64,000 nt of DNA from assembly GCA_014800735.1 (NCBI GenBank), contig JAAVFP010000012.1, forward strand, positions 43,692 to 107,691, given 5' to 3'. Below the pieces are notes generated by a model. That model searched no databases and was not told the origin of the DNA. It saw nothing but the letters and a program-made list of their open reading frames with translations. A program made the translations under genes and the position numbers. This document shows, piece after piece, positions 51,456-62,674 of the stretch. Each line of letters opens with the position of its first letter. Position 1 is the stretch's first letter. This DNA comes from Bacteroidales bacterium (GTDB taxonomy: Bacteria > Bacteroidota > Bacteroidia > Bacteroidales > Muribaculaceae).

Positions 51456-53582
51456 TTATTTGAGAAGATCTACACGACCCTGGCACTCAGCCAGTACGTC
51501 CTTGGCGATAGAGTTGGACACTTCTGCATAGTGCGAGAAGGTCATGGTGGAGGTAGCGCGACCGGAAGTGATGGTACGCAGGGCGGTTACATAACCGAAC
51601 ATTTCGGCAAGAGGTGCCTTGGCCTTAACGACGCGGGCGCCGCTGCGGCTGCTTTCCATACCTTCTACCTGACCGCGACGCTTGTTGAGGTCGGAGATTA
51701 CATCACCCATCGATTCCTCGGGGGTAACTACTTCAATCTTCATGATGGGCTCCAGGAGCACGGGGCCGGCCTGTTCGCAGGCTTTCTTGAATGCCTGGAT
51801 AGCGCAGAGCTCGAACGAAAGCTGGTCGGAGTCAACCGGGTGGAACGAACCGTCGATAACGGTAACCTTGAGCTGCTCAACGGGGAAGCCGGCGAGAACA
51901 CCGTTCTTCATAGCGGTGGTGAAGCCCTTCTGGATGGAGGGGATGAATTCCTTGGGAATGTTACCGCCCTTCACTTCGTCAACGAACTGGAGGTTGCCTT
52001 CGAAGCCTTCGTCAACGGGTTCAACGCGAACGATGATGTCGGCGAACTTACCACGACCACCGGTCTGCTTCTTGAACACCTCGCGGAGCTGGCAGGAACG
52101 GGTGATAGCTTCTTTGTAGGTAACCTGGGGACGACCCTGGTTGCACTCAACCTTGAATTCGCGGCGGAGACGGTCGATGATGATATCGAGGTGAAGCTCA
52201 CCCATACCGGAGATAACGGTCTGGCCGGTTTCTTCGTTGGTTTCCACACGGAAGGTGGGGTCCTCCTCAGCAAGCTTCTGGAGGCCTACGCCAAGCTTGT
52301 CGAGGTCCTTCTGAGTCTTGGGCTCTACGGCGATACCGATAACGGGATCGGGGAATTCCATTGCTTCCAGCACGATGGGAGCATCCTCAGCGCAGAGGGT
52401 GTCGCCGGTGCGGATATCCTTGAAGCCTACACCGGCACCGATATCACCGCAACCGATAGCTTCCATGGGGTTCTGCTTGTTGGAGTGCATCTGGAACAGA
52501 CGCGAAACACGCTCTTTCTTGCCCGAACGGCTGTTGAGAACGTAGGAACCGGCAACTACATCACCGGAGTAAACGCGGAAGAAGGTCAGACGGCCTACAT
52601 AGGGGTCGGTGGCAATCTTGAACGCCAGAGCGCACATAGGAGCGTCGCTCGAGGGCTCGCGGGTGATGATTTCGTCGGGGTTGTCAACGGAGTGACCTTC
52701 AACTGCGCCGGAGTCAACGGGGCTGGGCAGGTAGGCGCACACGGCGTCGAGCAGGCACTGAACGCCCTTGTTCTTGAACGAAGAACCGCAGATCATGGGA
52801 ACTACGTCCATAGCGAGGGTTGCCTTGCGGAGTGCATTCTTGATTTCCTCAACGGTGATGGTGGAGGGATCGTCGAAGTACTTGGTCATCAGATCATCAT
52901 CGTACTCAGCGATTTTTTCCAGCATCTTGTCGCGCCACTGCTCGGCTTCGTCCTGCAGATTGGCGGGAATATCCTCAACGGAGTAGTCGGCACCCATGGT
53001 TTCATCATGCCAGAAGATAGCCTTCATGGTGATGAGGTCAACCACGCCCTTGAATGTTTCTTCAGCACCGATAGGAATCTGAATGGGGCAGGGATTTGCA
53101 CCGAGCACATCCTGAAGCTGGCGTACTACTTCGAAGAAGTTTGCACCCGAGCGGTCCATCTTGTTGACGTAACCGATACGGGGTACGTTGTACTTATCAG
53201 CCTGGCGCCAAACGGTTTCGGACTGGGGTTCTACACCACCAACGGCACAGAAAGTTGCCACGGCACCGTCGAGCACACGGAGCGAACGTTCAACCTCAAC
53301 GGTGAAGTCAACGTGTCCCGGAGTGTCAATAAGGTTGATTTTGAATTTGTCGTTGTTGTACTTCCAGAAGGTGGTGGTAGCGGCCGAGGTGATAGTGATA
53401 CCACGCTCCTGCTCCTGCTCCATCCAGTCCATGGTAGCGGCACCGTCGTGAACCTCACCAATCTTGTGTGTCAGACCGGTGTAGAAGAGGATGCGCTCGG
53501 AAGTGGTGGTCTTACCGGCATCGATGTGAGCCATAATGCCGATATTACGCGTATATTTAAGCTGTTCGTCAGATTTAGCCAT
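51456..53582 (-). CDS. fusA: Elongation factor G
   Basis: [47 protein letters not shown]. Confidence 0.99.
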   Translation of the reverse strand: MAKSDEQLKYTRNIGIMAHIDAGKTTTSERILFYTGLTHKIGEVHDGAATMDWMEQEQERGITITSAATTTFWKYNNDKFKINLIDTPGHVDFTVEVERSLRVLDGAVATFCAVGGVEPQSETVWRQADKYNVPRIGYVNKMDRSGANFFEVVRQLQDVLGANPCPIQIPIGAEETFKGVVDLITMKAIFWHDETMGADYSVEDIPANLQDEAEQWRDKMLEKIAEYDDDLMTKYFDDPSTITVEEIKNALRKATLAMDVVPMICGSSFKNKGVQCLLDAVCAYLPSPVDSGAVEGHSVDNPDEIITREPSSDAPMCALAFKIATDPYVGRLTFFRVYSGDVVAGSYVLNSRSGKKERVSRLFQMHSNKQNPMEAIGCGDIGAGVGFKDIRTGDTLCAEDAPIVLEAMEFPDPVIGIAVEPKTQKDLDKLGVGLQKLAEEDPTFRVETNEETGQTVISGMGELHLDIIIDRLRREFKVECNQGRPQVTYKEAITRSCQLREVFKKQTGGRGKFADIIVRVEPVDEGFEGNLQFVDEVKGGNIPKEFIPSIQKGFTTAMKNGVLAGFPVEQLKVTVIDGSFHPVDSDQLSFELCAIQAFKKACEQAGPVLLEPIMKIEVVTPEESMGDVISDLNKRRGQVEGMESSRSGARVVKAKAPLAEMFGYVTALRTITSGRATSTMTFSHYAEVSNSIAKDVLAECQGRVDLLK

Positions 53583-53624
53583 TGTATTTATGCTGTTGCT
53601 CTTAAAAATTCAACGAAAAATCGA

Positions 53625-54101
53625 TTAGAAACGGAAGTGAGCGAAAGCACGGTTAGCTTCGGCCATCTTGTGCATATCCTCTTTACGCTTGAAAGCGCCG
53701 CCCTGGTTGTTGAATGCGTCAACGATTTCAGCTGCGAGCTTGTCGGCCATGGTCTTGCCGCCGCGTTTGCGGGCATATGCAATAAGATTTTTCATTGAAA
53801 TGGACTCCTTGCGGTCAGCGCGGATTTCGGTAGGCACCTGGAAGGTTGCGCCACCCACACGGCGGCTCTTAACCTCAACCTGGGGAGTTACGTTTTCGAG
53901 TGCTTTTTTCCAGATTTCGAGTGCGTTGAGCTCCTCGTTGGGAAGTTTGGACTTCACAGTCTCGAGTGCGCTGTAGAAGATGGTGAATGCAGTGTTTTTC
54001 TTACCATCGTACATGAGATGGTTGACAAATTTAGTCACGCGCACGTCATCGAAAACGGGATCAGGGAGAACCTGACGTTTCTTAGGCTTGGATTTTCTCA
54101 T
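53625..54101 (-). CDS. rpsG: 30S ribosomal protein S7
   Basis: [30 protein letters not shown]. Start placed at 54101. Confidence 0.97.
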   Translation of the reverse strand: MRKSKPKKRQVLPDPVFDDVRVTKFVNHLMYDGKKNTAFTIFYSALETVKSKLPNEELNALEIWKKALENVTPQVEVKSRRVGGATFQVPTEIRADRKESISMKNLIAYARKRGGKTMADKLAAEIVDAFNNQGGAFKRKEDMHKMAEANRAFAHFRF

Positions 54102-54287
54102 TTTAGAGTTCCGGTAGTTGTGTTTTTGATTGCTTGGTTGCTTGCTTCGTTTTCTCTTCAGCGACATCCTCCGATGCTTCGCTTACTCAACCTAAAGATA
54201 GCTGCAAGAATACAAAAACGAGTTAAATGAATTGATTTAATCTCGCGGTGCGTTTAGAAAACTTCACCCGCTTTTCTCGAAAGCGAA

Positions 54288-54677
54288 TTACTTCTTGGCT
54301 GCACCAGCCTTGGGACGCTTGGCACCGTATTTGGAGCGGCGCTGAGTGCGATCCTTCACGCCTGCGGTATCGAGAGTACCGCGAACGATGTGGTAACGTA
54401 CACCGGGGAGGTCCTTTACACGACCACCGCGTACAAGCACAATCGAGTGCTCCTGCAGGTTGTGACCTTCACCGGGGATGTAAGAGTTCACTTCTTTACC
54501 GTTGGTGAGGCGCACACGTGCTACCTTACGCATTGCCGAGTTAGGTTTTTTAGGAGTGGTGGTGTACACACGCACGCACACGCCGCGACGCTGGGGGCAC
54601 GAGTCAAGAGCGGGGCTCTTGCTTTTATCCTCCATGGCCACGCGACCTTTACGTACTAATTGCTGAATAGTAGGCAT
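54288..54677 (-). CDS. rpsL: 30S ribosomal protein S12
   Basis: [63 protein letters not shown]. Confidence 0.98.
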   Translation of the reverse strand: MPTIQQLVRKGRVAMEDKSKSPALDSCPQRRGVCVRVYTTTPKKPNSAMRKVARVRLTNGKEVNSYIPGEGHNLQEHSIVLVRGGRVKDLPGVRYHIVRGTLDTAGVKDRTQRRSKYGAKRPKAGAAKK

Positions 54678-54870
54678 CTTAGTTTGTTTGGATAATTACT
54701 TTTTAGATATTTTATACTTTCGTTGTTCTCGTTTTTGATGTCGAACAGCATTTTCAGGCCTCAAAGCGTGCTTTTCCACCCTCAATGCCATGTACCCACA
54801 AAATCGCACATTGCCATGATACCCAAAGGATTAGCAACGATGCGACGAATAAGTACACTGTTCAACACTG

Positions 54871-54901
54871 CAAAGGTAGCAATTATTTCGCTAATTACCA
54901 A
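54871..54901 (-). promoter_or_regulatory. Promoter of the rpsL-fusA-ribosomal cluster
   Basis: Minus strand TTG (54901-54899), 20-bp spacer, TACCTTTG (54878-54871); about 190-nt leader before rpsL. Confidence 0.8.
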
Positions 54902-55061
54902 ACATTTCTGCGAATAATTTTCAGCCCGTAAGCGAACCAATCGCAACGATGAGCCTCACCAGTCCAATTATCCGGATTACCTACCAGTTGCATAAACTTT
55001 CCGCACGCATGATGTGTTTGATTGTCATTATAGTAACCCTCACACTCCCCCACTCCATAAT

Positions 55062-58000
55062 ATGAAGAAACAGATTTTAGACGGCTGCACGGCCGCGGCA
55101 CACGTGGCCTTCGCTCTCAGCGATGTGGCTACGGTATATCCCATCACACCCATCGCCGCCATGGGCGACACTGCAATGAAGTGGGGGCTCGAAGGCCGCC
55201 GCAACCTCATGGGCCAGGCTCTGGAAGTGCGCGAAATGGAGAGCGAACTTGGCGCTGCCGGTGCCGTCCACGGAGCGGCTGCCGCAGGCGCACTCGCCAC
55301 AACATTTACTGCATCACAGGGCCTTATGCTGATGATTCCGAATATGTATAAGATTGCAGGCGAGCTCCTTCCGGTGGTATTCCACGTTGGTTGCCGTTCG
55401 CTTGCCACGCATGCTCTATCCATCTTCGGCGACCATCAGGACGTGATGGCCTGCCGCGCCACCGGCTTCACAATGCTCGCCTCGGCTTCGGTGCAGGAAA
55501 CCATGGACCTCGGCGCCGTGGCCCATCTCGCCGCCATCGAGGGCTCGCTGCCGGTGCTTCACTTCTTCGACGGATGGCGCACGTCGTCGGAGCTGGACAC
55601 TATCGACGTTATCGACTACGAGTCGCTCCGTCCGCTCGTGGATTGGGACAAGGTGACTTCCTTCCGCCACCGCTCCATGAACCCCGAGCACCCCGACCTT
55701 CGCGGCTCGGCCCAGAACCCCGACGTTTATTTCCAGAACCGCGAAGCGGCCAATAAATACTACGACGCCTTCCCCGGCATCGTACAGCAGGCTATGGATA
55801 AAATCGCCTCGGTCACCGGTCGCCAGTATCATCTGGTTGACTACAGCGGCGCTCCGGATGCCGACCGTGTGATTGTGCTCCTCGGCTCGGCCGCCGATGT
55901 GGCCTCCGAAACCGCGCAATACCTCAACTCCGAGAAAGGCTACAAGGTGGGCGTAATTACCGTGCGCCTCTACCGCCCCTTCCCCACGGAGCAATTCTTG
56001 GCAGCCCTGCCCGCAAGCGTGCGCACCGTGGCCGTGCTTGACCGCACCAAGGAGCCCGGCGCGCAGCACGAGCCACTGTGCCAGGATGTTATGACGGCGC
56101 TCTACAACTCGCCGCGCGCCAAGGACGTGCGTGTAATTGGCGGTCGCTACGGCCTGTCGAGCAAGGCGTTCAACCCCTCGATGGTCAAGGCCGTCTACGA
56201 CGAAATGGCCAAACCGGAACCCAAGAATCCCTTCACCGTGGGCATCAACGACGACGTCACCCACTTGTCGCTCGGCGTCGCAGAAACGGTCGAGACCAAG
56301 GTTGCCCACTCCACCTACCAGACCATATTCTACGGCATCGGCAACGACGGCACCGTCGGAGGCACCAAGATGCTTGCCTCGGTGCTCGGCAACACTCCCG
56401 GCATCTACGCCCAGGCCTATTTCGACTATTCGGCCAAGAAATCCGGAGGCTACACCATCTCGCAGCTGCGCATCGGCCACGCTCCCGTCACCTCGGCCTA
56501 CGAAATCAGCGACGCCGACTATGTGGCATGCCACAAGACGTCCTACGTCAACCGCTTCGACATGGTCGCCAAGGCTCGGCCCGGCGGCGTGTTCGTGCTC
56601 AACTCGCCCTGGACCCCGGCACAGCTCGCCACCAAGCTACCCCTGGCCATGCGCAGGGCAATTTCGGAAAAGAAACTTACATTTTACAACATCGATGCCG
56701 ACGCCATCGCATCGCAGTGCGGCCTTGGCCCGCGCATCAACACGGTGATGGACACCGTGTGGCTGTCGCTGAGCAACATCGTGCCCTTCGACGATGCTCT
56801 GGCCGAGTTCAAGAACGCCATCGCCGCAACCTATCGCCACGAGGTGGGCACGGTGGTGGAGCGCAACCTCAAGGCCATCGACATGGCCCTGGGCGACCTA
56901 AAGAAAATCGACTACGACACCATCCCCGGCTGGACGGACCAACCCGAGCAGGTGCGCACACGCCCCGTCAGCTATCCCAACGCTGCCGTGGAACAGTTCA
57001 TCAAGAACGTGCACACGCCCTGCATCCAGGGCCGCGGCGACTCCATCCCTGTGTCGGCCCTCGCGCCGGACGGCGTGATGCCCATGGGCACTACTGCCTA
57101 CGAGCATCGCCGCATAGCCACCCGCGTGCCCGTGTGGGATGCCTCCAAGTGCGTTGAGTGCACCGAGTGCTCCCTGGTGTGCCCCCACGCAGCAATCCGT
57201 CCCTTCGTGCTCTCGCCCGACGAAGCCGCCAAGGCTCCTGAAGGCTTCGCTATGAAGCCGGCCTATGGCATGCCCGAGGGCTACAAATTCCACATCCAGA
57301 ACTTCCCCGAGGACTGCCTCGGGTGCTCCTCATGCTCCATCATCTGCCCCGGCCACGCCCTCACCATGACTCCCATCAACGATGTCGTGGACCGCGAGGT
57401 GCCAATGGCCGAATGGGCTCAGGCCAACGTAACGGCCAAGACCGGCATCCTGCCCCGCCCCACCGTCAAGGGTTCGCAGATGCACACACCAGGCCTGCAG
57501 TTCTCCGGCGCCTGCGCCGGTTGCGGCGAGACTCCCTACGTCAAGCTCCTCACCCAGCTCTTCGGCGAGCGCCTGATTATCGCCAACGCCACCGGATGCA
57601 GTTCCATCTGGGGCGCTAACTTCCCATCCAACGCCTACTGCACCACCGACGGCAGCCGAGGCCCGGCATGGGGCAACTCGCTCTTCGAGGATAATGGCGA
57701 GTATGGCTACGGCATGCTCGTTTCGGTCGAGCATCAGCGCAGCCGCGTGGCCAGTCAGGTCAAGGCGCTCATCGACTCGCCCGCTACCCTACCCTACGTC
57801 AAGGAAGCCCTCGAAGCATGGTACACCAGCAAGGACGACCCCGAACTGTCGCAGCTCACGGGCCGCGCCTTGGCCGACATCCTGGCCGGAGTAAAGGACC
57901 AGTCGCCGGCCTACGCCTCGCTCCTGGAGGCCGCTGACCAGTTCGGCAAGAAAACCGTGTGGGCCATCGGTGGCGACGGCTGGGCCTACGACATTGGCTT

Positions 58001-58676
58001 CGCCGGCCTCGACCACGTCCTGGCCTCTGGCGAACCCATCAAGGTGCTCGTCATGGACACCGAGTGCTACTCCAACACCGGCGGACAGATGTCCAAGGCC
58101 ACACCGCGCAGCGCTGTGGCCAAATACGCCCCTGACGGCAAACGCGTGGCCAAAAAAGAACTCGGCCGAATGATGATGACCTACGGCAACGTCTACGTGG
58201 CCTCCATAGCCCTCGGCGCAAACTATCAGCAGGCCATCGACGCCCTGACCGAAGCCGAGCGCTACCCCGGCCCCGCTATAGTCATTGCCTACTGCCCCTG
58301 CCTGATGCACGGCATCCAGCCCGGTCTCGGTCATTCCATCGTTGAGCAGCGCCGCGCCGTGGAGTCCGGCTACTGGCCCCTCTACCGCTTCCGCCCCGAC
58401 GAATACGCCCGCGGCGAATCCGGTCTGACCATCGACAGCGTCACCCCCGGCCCCGACAACAGCGGCTCCAACGGCAGCGACCAGCTCACTGCATCACCCC
58501 GCTATCCCAACCCCGAACCCGTGCGCACAGTGCAGGAATACGTGATGAACGAGGACCGCTACGCCGACCTCAACCTCGCCGACCCCACCGAAGCCGGCAT
58601 CCTGCGCCCCGAACTCCAGAAGGACTGCAACCAAGCCACCTCCGCCCTCACCTACCGGGCCAAAAAGCCGCAGTAA
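55062..58676 (+). CDS. nifJ: Pyruvate:ferredoxin (flavodoxin) oxidoreductase
   Basis: YPITPIAAMGD; 4Fe-4S motifs CVECTECSLVCPHAA and CLGCSSCSIICPGHA; TPP domain GGDGWAYDIGFAGLDHVLA. Start MKKQILDG. Confidence 0.97.
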   Translation: MKKQILDGCTAAAHVAFALSDVATVYPITPIAAMGDTAMKWGLEGRRNLMGQALEVREMESELGAAGAVHGAAAAGALATTFTASQGLMLMIPNMYKIAGELLPVVFHVGCRSLATHALSIFGDHQDVMACRATGFTMLASASVQETMDLGAVAHLAAIEGSLPVLHFFDGWRTSSELDTIDVIDYESLRPLVDWDKVTSFRHRSMNPEHPDLRGSAQNPDVYFQNREAANKYYDAFPGIVQQAMDKIASVTGRQYHLVDYSGAPDADRVIVLLGSAADVASETAQYLNSEKGYKVGVITVRLYRPFPTEQFLAALPASVRTVAVLDRTKEPGAQHEPLCQDVMTALYNSPRAKDVRVIGGRYGLSSKAFNPSMVKAVYDEMAKPEPKNPFTVGINDDVTHLSLGVAETVETKVAHSTYQTIFYGIGNDGTVGGTKMLASVLGNTPGIYAQAYFDYSAKKSGGYTISQLRIGHAPVTSAYEISDADYVACHKTSYVNRFDMVAKARPGGVFVLNSPWTPAQLATKLPLAMRRAISEKKLTFYNIDADAIASQCGLGPRINTVMDTVWLSLSNIVPFDDALAEFKNAIAATYRHEVGTVVERNLKAIDMALGDLKKIDYDTIPGWTDQPEQVRTRPVSYPNAAVEQFIKNVHTPCIQGRGDSIPVSALAPDGVMPMGTTAYEHRRIATRVPVWDASKCVECTECSLVCPHAAIRPFVLSPDEAAKAPEGFAMKPAYGMPEGYKFHIQNFPEDCLGCSSCSIICPGHALTMTPINDVVDREVPMAEWAQANVTAKTGILPRPTVKGSQMHTPGLQFSGACAGCGETPYVKLLTQLFGERLIIANATGCSSIWGANFPSNAYCTTDGSRGPAWGNSLFEDNGEYGYGMLVSVEHQRSRVASQVKALIDSPATLPYVKEALEAWYTSKDDPELSQLTGRALADILAGVKDQSPAYASLLEAADQFGKKTVWAIGGDGWAYDIGFAGLDHVLASGEPIKVLVMDTECYSNTGGQMSKATPRSAVAKYAPDGKRVAKKELGRMMMTYGNVYVASIALGANYQQAIDALTEAERYPGPAIVIAYCPCLMHGIQPGLGHSIVEQRRAVESGYWPLYRFRPDEYARGESGLTIDSVTPGPDNSGSNGSDQLTASPRYPNPEPVRTVQEYVMNEDRYADLNLADPTEAGILRPELQKDCNQATSALTYRAKKPQ

Positions 58677-58680
58677 AACT

Positions 58681-58722
58681 CAATAAGGCCAATTAGACTA
58701 ATTGGACCTATTGGACCAACAA
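58681..58722. repeat. Degenerate 9-bp-period array
   Basis: CAATAAGGC CAATTAGAC TAATTGGAC CTATTGGAC CAAC. Confidence 0.75.
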
Positions 58723-58729
58723 AAACAAT

Positions 58730-58758
58730 CCGGGCCCGACCGTTTTGGTCGGGCCCGG
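58730..58758 (-). terminator. Intrinsic terminator for the GH20 gene
   Basis: CCGGGCCCGACC-GTTTT-GGTCGGGCCCGG 12-bp perfect stem, minus strand T-rich tail. Confidence 0.9.
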
Positions 58759-58780
58759 TGCGTATGGTGTCTGGGTGGGA

Positions 58781-61033
58781 TTATTCAGCTATTTTCTCGA
58801 TGGTCACCAGCGAGGGGTGGCCGTTCACCCACAGGCGGGCGCGCACTTCGGTGGGAGCGGCATTGTAGGCGGTGATGTCGAGCACGGAGTCAACGGGCAG
58901 TGCAAGCGAGTTTTCGTCGGGGTTGGAGCCGTCGAAGGTCACACGCACGGTGCTTTCGCGGTAGGGCGAGTTGACCTGCACGAATTTGCCGTCGGTCACC
59001 TTGATTCCGGGCTGACGCACGTGGTAGGCATAGCCGTCGGCATCCCACTTGGGCATTTCCTCGGAGATTACGGTCTGGAAAGCAGGGATGCTGTAGGTGG
59101 GGGTGCCGTTCCAGGCGCGTTCGGCCAGGCCGAGCATCTTGGGCAGCAGGTTCATTTCGAGGGTTGCGGGCTCGCGGAGTGTTTCGGCGAAGAGCTGACC
59201 CTGGAGGCCGACCACGGGCACGCCGGGAGCCATCTCGGCGGGATAGCCTCCGAGCGAGGTGAATTCATCCACGCAACCGCCCCACGACAGGCCGCGCTCG
59301 GCAGGGTGGTAGTTGTAGGTCATATCCAGGTAGAAGCGCTCCACATTGCTGAGAATCACGGGGAAACCGGCCTCGGCAACCTGCACAGGGATCAGGGGCT
59401 GACCGGGGCGCACGTTGGTGGCCCAGCAGTTCACGGAATAGGTGTCCGGGGCAAGCTCGGCGTTATATTCCTCGCTATGGCCCTTGCCCACTTCCTGCCA
59501 GCCGGAGAGCTTGATGCCCTTCTGCTTGAAGATGTCGTGAACCTTGCGGTTGAAATAGGCGTGAACCTGGTCCTGATGGGTGAAGCCTTCGCGCTCCATG
59601 AGGTCCTTCACGGCCTGACTACCGCTCCAGCCGCCACGGGGCACTTCGTCGCCACCGATGTGGATTGCCTTCAGGGGCACACCGGCACGCTTGTGCATGT
59701 CGATGATTTCATCGGCCACAATGTCCATCACCTTGTAGGGGCCGGGGAGGGCCGGGTTCATGATGTTGTCGTGGTAGTCCTGAGCCGAGGTGTAGACCGA
59801 TGTATCGTTGGGTTCGCGCAGCAGCCAGCTGTCATCGCCGGTGCGCTTGGCGCGGTGGTTCATGGCAATAACGGCGGCACGGGCGTGGCCGGGCGATTCA
59901 ACTTCGGGGATAACGGCGATGTTGAGGCTGTCGGCGTGCTTCAGGATGGCGATGTAGTCGTCCTGGGTCAGGAAGCCGTTCTGCTTGCCGCCGTAGGTGC
60001 GGGGCAGGAAGGGGTCGTCGCCGCTGGCGGTGGTGTAGCCACGGTGCGCACCGATTTCGGTGAGCTCAGGCAGACCATTGATTTCCAGGCGCCAGGCCTC
60101 GTCGTCGATCAGGTGGAAGTGGAGGGTGTTGAAGTTATAGATGGCCATGAGGTCCAGGATACGGTGGATTTCGCCCGGCTCCTGGTAGTTGCGGGCGATG
60201 TCAATCATCACGCCGCGGTAGCCGTAGTCGGGGTAGTCCACAATCACGGCATCGGGCATCAGGCGCGTTTCGGTGCCGAAGTTGTGGGCCAGACGGCGGC
60301 GGATTTGCTCCCACAGTTTCTGGTCGGCTTCCACCACCATCTTGCCTTCGCCCACGGTGATACGGTAGGCTTCGGGGTTCTCGCTTACGCCTTCGGGCAG
60401 AGTTTTGAATTCGATGTCGGCCAGGTTGACGTCCGACACACCACCGCCCATGGTGACGCTCTTGAACGAGGGAATCACCTGATATACACCGGCGGTGTCG
60501 GTAGAATAGATGCCTTCGTTGATAGCGAAGATATCGGCACCCGAGGGCATGCGCGATTTGCCGTTGAAGCCATAGCTGTCGGGGTTGTCAAGGATGTCCT
60601 TGCGGTTGATGTCGATGTCAATGATGCGGCCGTCGGTCATCACCAGGTGCACGCCGTCGGGCTGGTAAGCCATCTGGCGGTAGTGGCCGGGCGACATAAG
60701 CTGGAAGGTGATGGTATCGTTGCCGGTGGCCTGGGCAAACTTGGGCGAACCGATGGCCCAGTAGCCGGGGAAGAGCTCGATGAGCGTGTCGGCGGGGTCA
60801 ACGAAGTGGCTGTGGGCGCCCAGCTGGTTGTAGGCCACGCGCTGCACACCGCGCAGGTCGCCGACAAGGGTGAAGGTCTGGCACGACATGGGCTTGACCG
60901 AGTCAACCATCACGTTGACCGTTTCCCAGTTGAGCACGGCCGGAGCGGCAGTCTCGTCGGCATGCGCGGTGGTGCATGCCACTACGCCTGCGCCGAGAGC
61001 GGCCGGGGCAAGAATTGCAAGTAATTTTTTCAT
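58781..61033 (-). CDS. GH20 beta-N-acetylhexosaminidase lipoprotein
   Basis: AIHIGGDEVPRGGW catalytic D-E; GVMIDIARNYQEPGEIHRILDLMAIYNFNTLHFHLIDDEAWRLEI; lipobox GVVAC. Confidence 0.95.
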   Translation of the reverse strand: MKKLLAILAPAALGAGVVACTTAHADETAAPAVLNWETVNVMVDSVKPMSCQTFTLVGDLRGVQRVAYNQLGAHSHFVDPADTLIELFPGYWAIGSPKFAQATGNDTITFQLMSPGHYRQMAYQPDGVHLVMTDGRIIDIDINRKDILDNPDSYGFNGKSRMPSGADIFAINEGIYSTDTAGVYQVIPSFKSVTMGGGVSDVNLADIEFKTLPEGVSENPEAYRITVGEGKMVVEADQKLWEQIRRRLAHNFGTETRLMPDAVIVDYPDYGYRGVMIDIARNYQEPGEIHRILDLMAIYNFNTLHFHLIDDEAWRLEINGLPELTEIGAHRGYTTASGDDPFLPRTYGGKQNGFLTQDDYIAILKHADSLNIAVIPEVESPGHARAAVIAMNHRAKRTGDDSWLLREPNDTSVYTSAQDYHDNIMNPALPGPYKVMDIVADEIIDMHKRAGVPLKAIHIGGDEVPRGGWSGSQAVKDLMEREGFTHQDQVHAYFNRKVHDIFKQKGIKLSGWQEVGKGHSEEYNAELAPDTYSVNCWATNVRPGQPLIPVQVAEAGFPVILSNVERFYLDMTYNYHPAERGLSWGGCVDEFTSLGGYPAEMAPGVPVVGLQGQLFAETLREPATLEMNLLPKMLGLAERAWNGTPTYSIPAFQTVISEEMPKWDADGYAYHVRQPGIKVTDGKFVQVNSPYRESTVRVTFDGSNPDENSLALPVDSVLDITAYNAAPTEVRARLWVNGHPSLVTIEKIAE

Positions 61034-61072
61034 TTAGATATTTAGGGATTAGATAGTCAGTGAATTATAGGC

Positions 61073-62197
61073 TTAGAAGTATTTTGCTACTGCCGCCGGC
61101 AGCTCGGAGGGGTTCACCACGCGGGCGGCGATGTCGCCCTGGCGGTTGATTACGTAGGTCATGGGCACAGCGCCGACGTTGTAGCTGTAGAGCACCGCAT
61201 TGCCGTCCGTGGGCGAGTTCCACACCGTGATCCACGGCAGGTTGGCAGCGGCCTGCTTCCACATCACCTCGTCGTCGTCGAACGCTATCTGGTAGATTTC
61301 AAGGCCCTTGCTGTTGTAGAGCTCGTAGAGGTCATTGAGGATTGCGTTATAGTCGGGCGACGACGGCAGGCTGTAGCCGGTGAAGCTGAGCAGTATCACC
61401 TTGCCCTCCTTGGCCAACTCGGCCAGCGAGTGCAGCTTGCCCTTTGCGTCGTAGCGGCTGATGTCAATCAGGCCTGAGGCATCCAGTTCAACCACCTTTT
61501 CCTCGGTAGGCTCGGGGAGCTTGCCCAGCATCTGGCGGCCGATGAAATATGCCTGGCGCAGGGCCTTGCCGCGAGGATCCTCGGGACGATAGTTGGCATA
61601 TACCTGAGCGGCAGCGCCGTACACACGGTTGCCGAAAGCCTCGGCAGGGTTGAAGATGGGCGTGCCACCCACGGATTTGCCCACGGCGTAGTAGGCAACC
61701 AGGCCCGTGGTGTCGGAGGTAATCAGGCTTGCCAGCTCACGCACAAGGTCGCTGTTGGAGGCATTCGCGCCGGCACCGATTTTAACGGCGGCGTCGGAAT
61801 ACACACGCACAATGCTGTCCACACGCATCACATCGGCGGCCATCGGGTTGCCGCTCACGGTGTAGGTGGAACCGAAGCTGTCGTAGGCGGCCTTAACTTT
61901 GATATTATCCACCGAGTCGGCCGGGAAGTAGATGCTACCCTGGCCGGGGAGAGTCAGGCGCATGATGTCGGCGTAGTGCAGAGGCTCCTCGGCGTCGTAG
62001 CCGAACTTGCCGTTCTTGGCCACTTCGAGCGAGTCAATCAGGTACCAGCGGCCGTTGTTGAAGCCTTCCAGGGCAACCTTCGTATCGGCGGGAGCACCGG
62101 CAATCTCGCCCTGCACGCTCCAGCCTTTGCTTGAACCGCACGAGGCCATAGCAGCCAGCATGGCCAGGCTGAGGCTATAAAGTGTTATCTTTTTCAT
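61073..62197 (-). CDS. Thioredoxin-fold (TlpA/DUF4369-like) lipoprotein
   Basis: Lipobox LAAMASC; DUF4369-like N-terminus and C-terminal thioredoxin-like domain. Start MKKITLYS at 62197. Confidence 0.8.
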   Translation of the reverse strand: MKKITLYSLSLAMLAAMASCGSSKGWSVQGEIAGAPADTKVALEGFNNGRWYLIDSLEVAKNGKFGYDAEEPLHYADIMRLTLPGQGSIYFPADSVDNIKVKAAYDSFGSTYTVSGNPMAADVMRVDSIVRVYSDAAVKIGAGANASNSDLVRELASLITSDTTGLVAYYAVGKSVGGTPIFNPAEAFGNRVYGAAAQVYANYRPEDPRGKALRQAYFIGRQMLGKLPEPTEEKVVELDASGLIDISRYDAKGKLHSLAELAKEGKVILLSFTGYSLPSSPDYNAILNDLYELYNSKGLEIYQIAFDDDEVMWKQAAANLPWITVWNSPTDGNAVLYSYNVGAVPMTYVINRQGDIAARVVNPSELPAAVAKYF

Positions 62198-62204
62198 CTT
62201 AAGA

Positions 62205-62600
62205 TTACTTGAAGTTAGAAGCGATTTTTGCTGCAATCTCGGCCATGCGTTCGGGCGCAAGGGCCAGTTTCTCCTTGCGGAAATCCAGGTCGCCCTCGGT
62301 TTTGATGGGCACAATGTGGATGTGGGCGTGGGGAACCTCAAGGCCGATTACCGCGGTGGCTATGCGGCGGCAGTCCACCGATGCTTCAACGGCGGCGGCC
62401 ACGCGTTTGGCAAAGAGCTGAAGCGCGGCATATTCTTCGTCGGGGAGGTTGAAAATATAGTCCACCTCGTGCTTGGGCACCACCAGGGTGTGGCCTTCGG
62501 ACAGCGGGTTGATGTCGAGGAAAGCGTAGTGAGCCTCGTCCTCGGCAACCTTATAGCTCGGAATTTCGCCGGCTATGATGCGGGAAAAGATTGATGGCAT
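62205..62600 (-). CDS. HIT family hydrolase
   Basis: MPSIFSRIIAGEIPSYKVAEDE; VPHAHIHIVPI. Confidence 0.95.
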   Translation of the reverse strand: MPSIFSRIIAGEIPSYKVAEDEAHYAFLDINPLSEGHTLVVPKHEVDYIFNLPDEEYAALQLFAKRVAAAVEASVDCRRIATAVIGLEVPHAHIHIVPIKTEGDLDFRKEKLALAPERMAEIAAKIASNFK

Positions 62601-62674
62601 AGAAATTCGGTTTCATGGTGCGGGCGCCCGGCTTCAGGCCGGGCGCCACACCTATATATTATATATGTGTGAAC

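Noticed and set aside
51531-53798. 755-aa plus strand ORF opposite fusA
   Set aside because: Antisense to EF-G; long open frames are expected from biased codon use.
36233-54677. Missing tuf gene as an anomaly of the ribosomal cluster
   Set aside because: As far as I recall, absence of tuf between fusA and rpsJ is normal in Bacteroidetes.
58745-61024. 759-aa plus strand ORF opposite GH20
   Set aside because: Antisense shadow of the hexosaminidase gene, low-complexity V/G/H composition.
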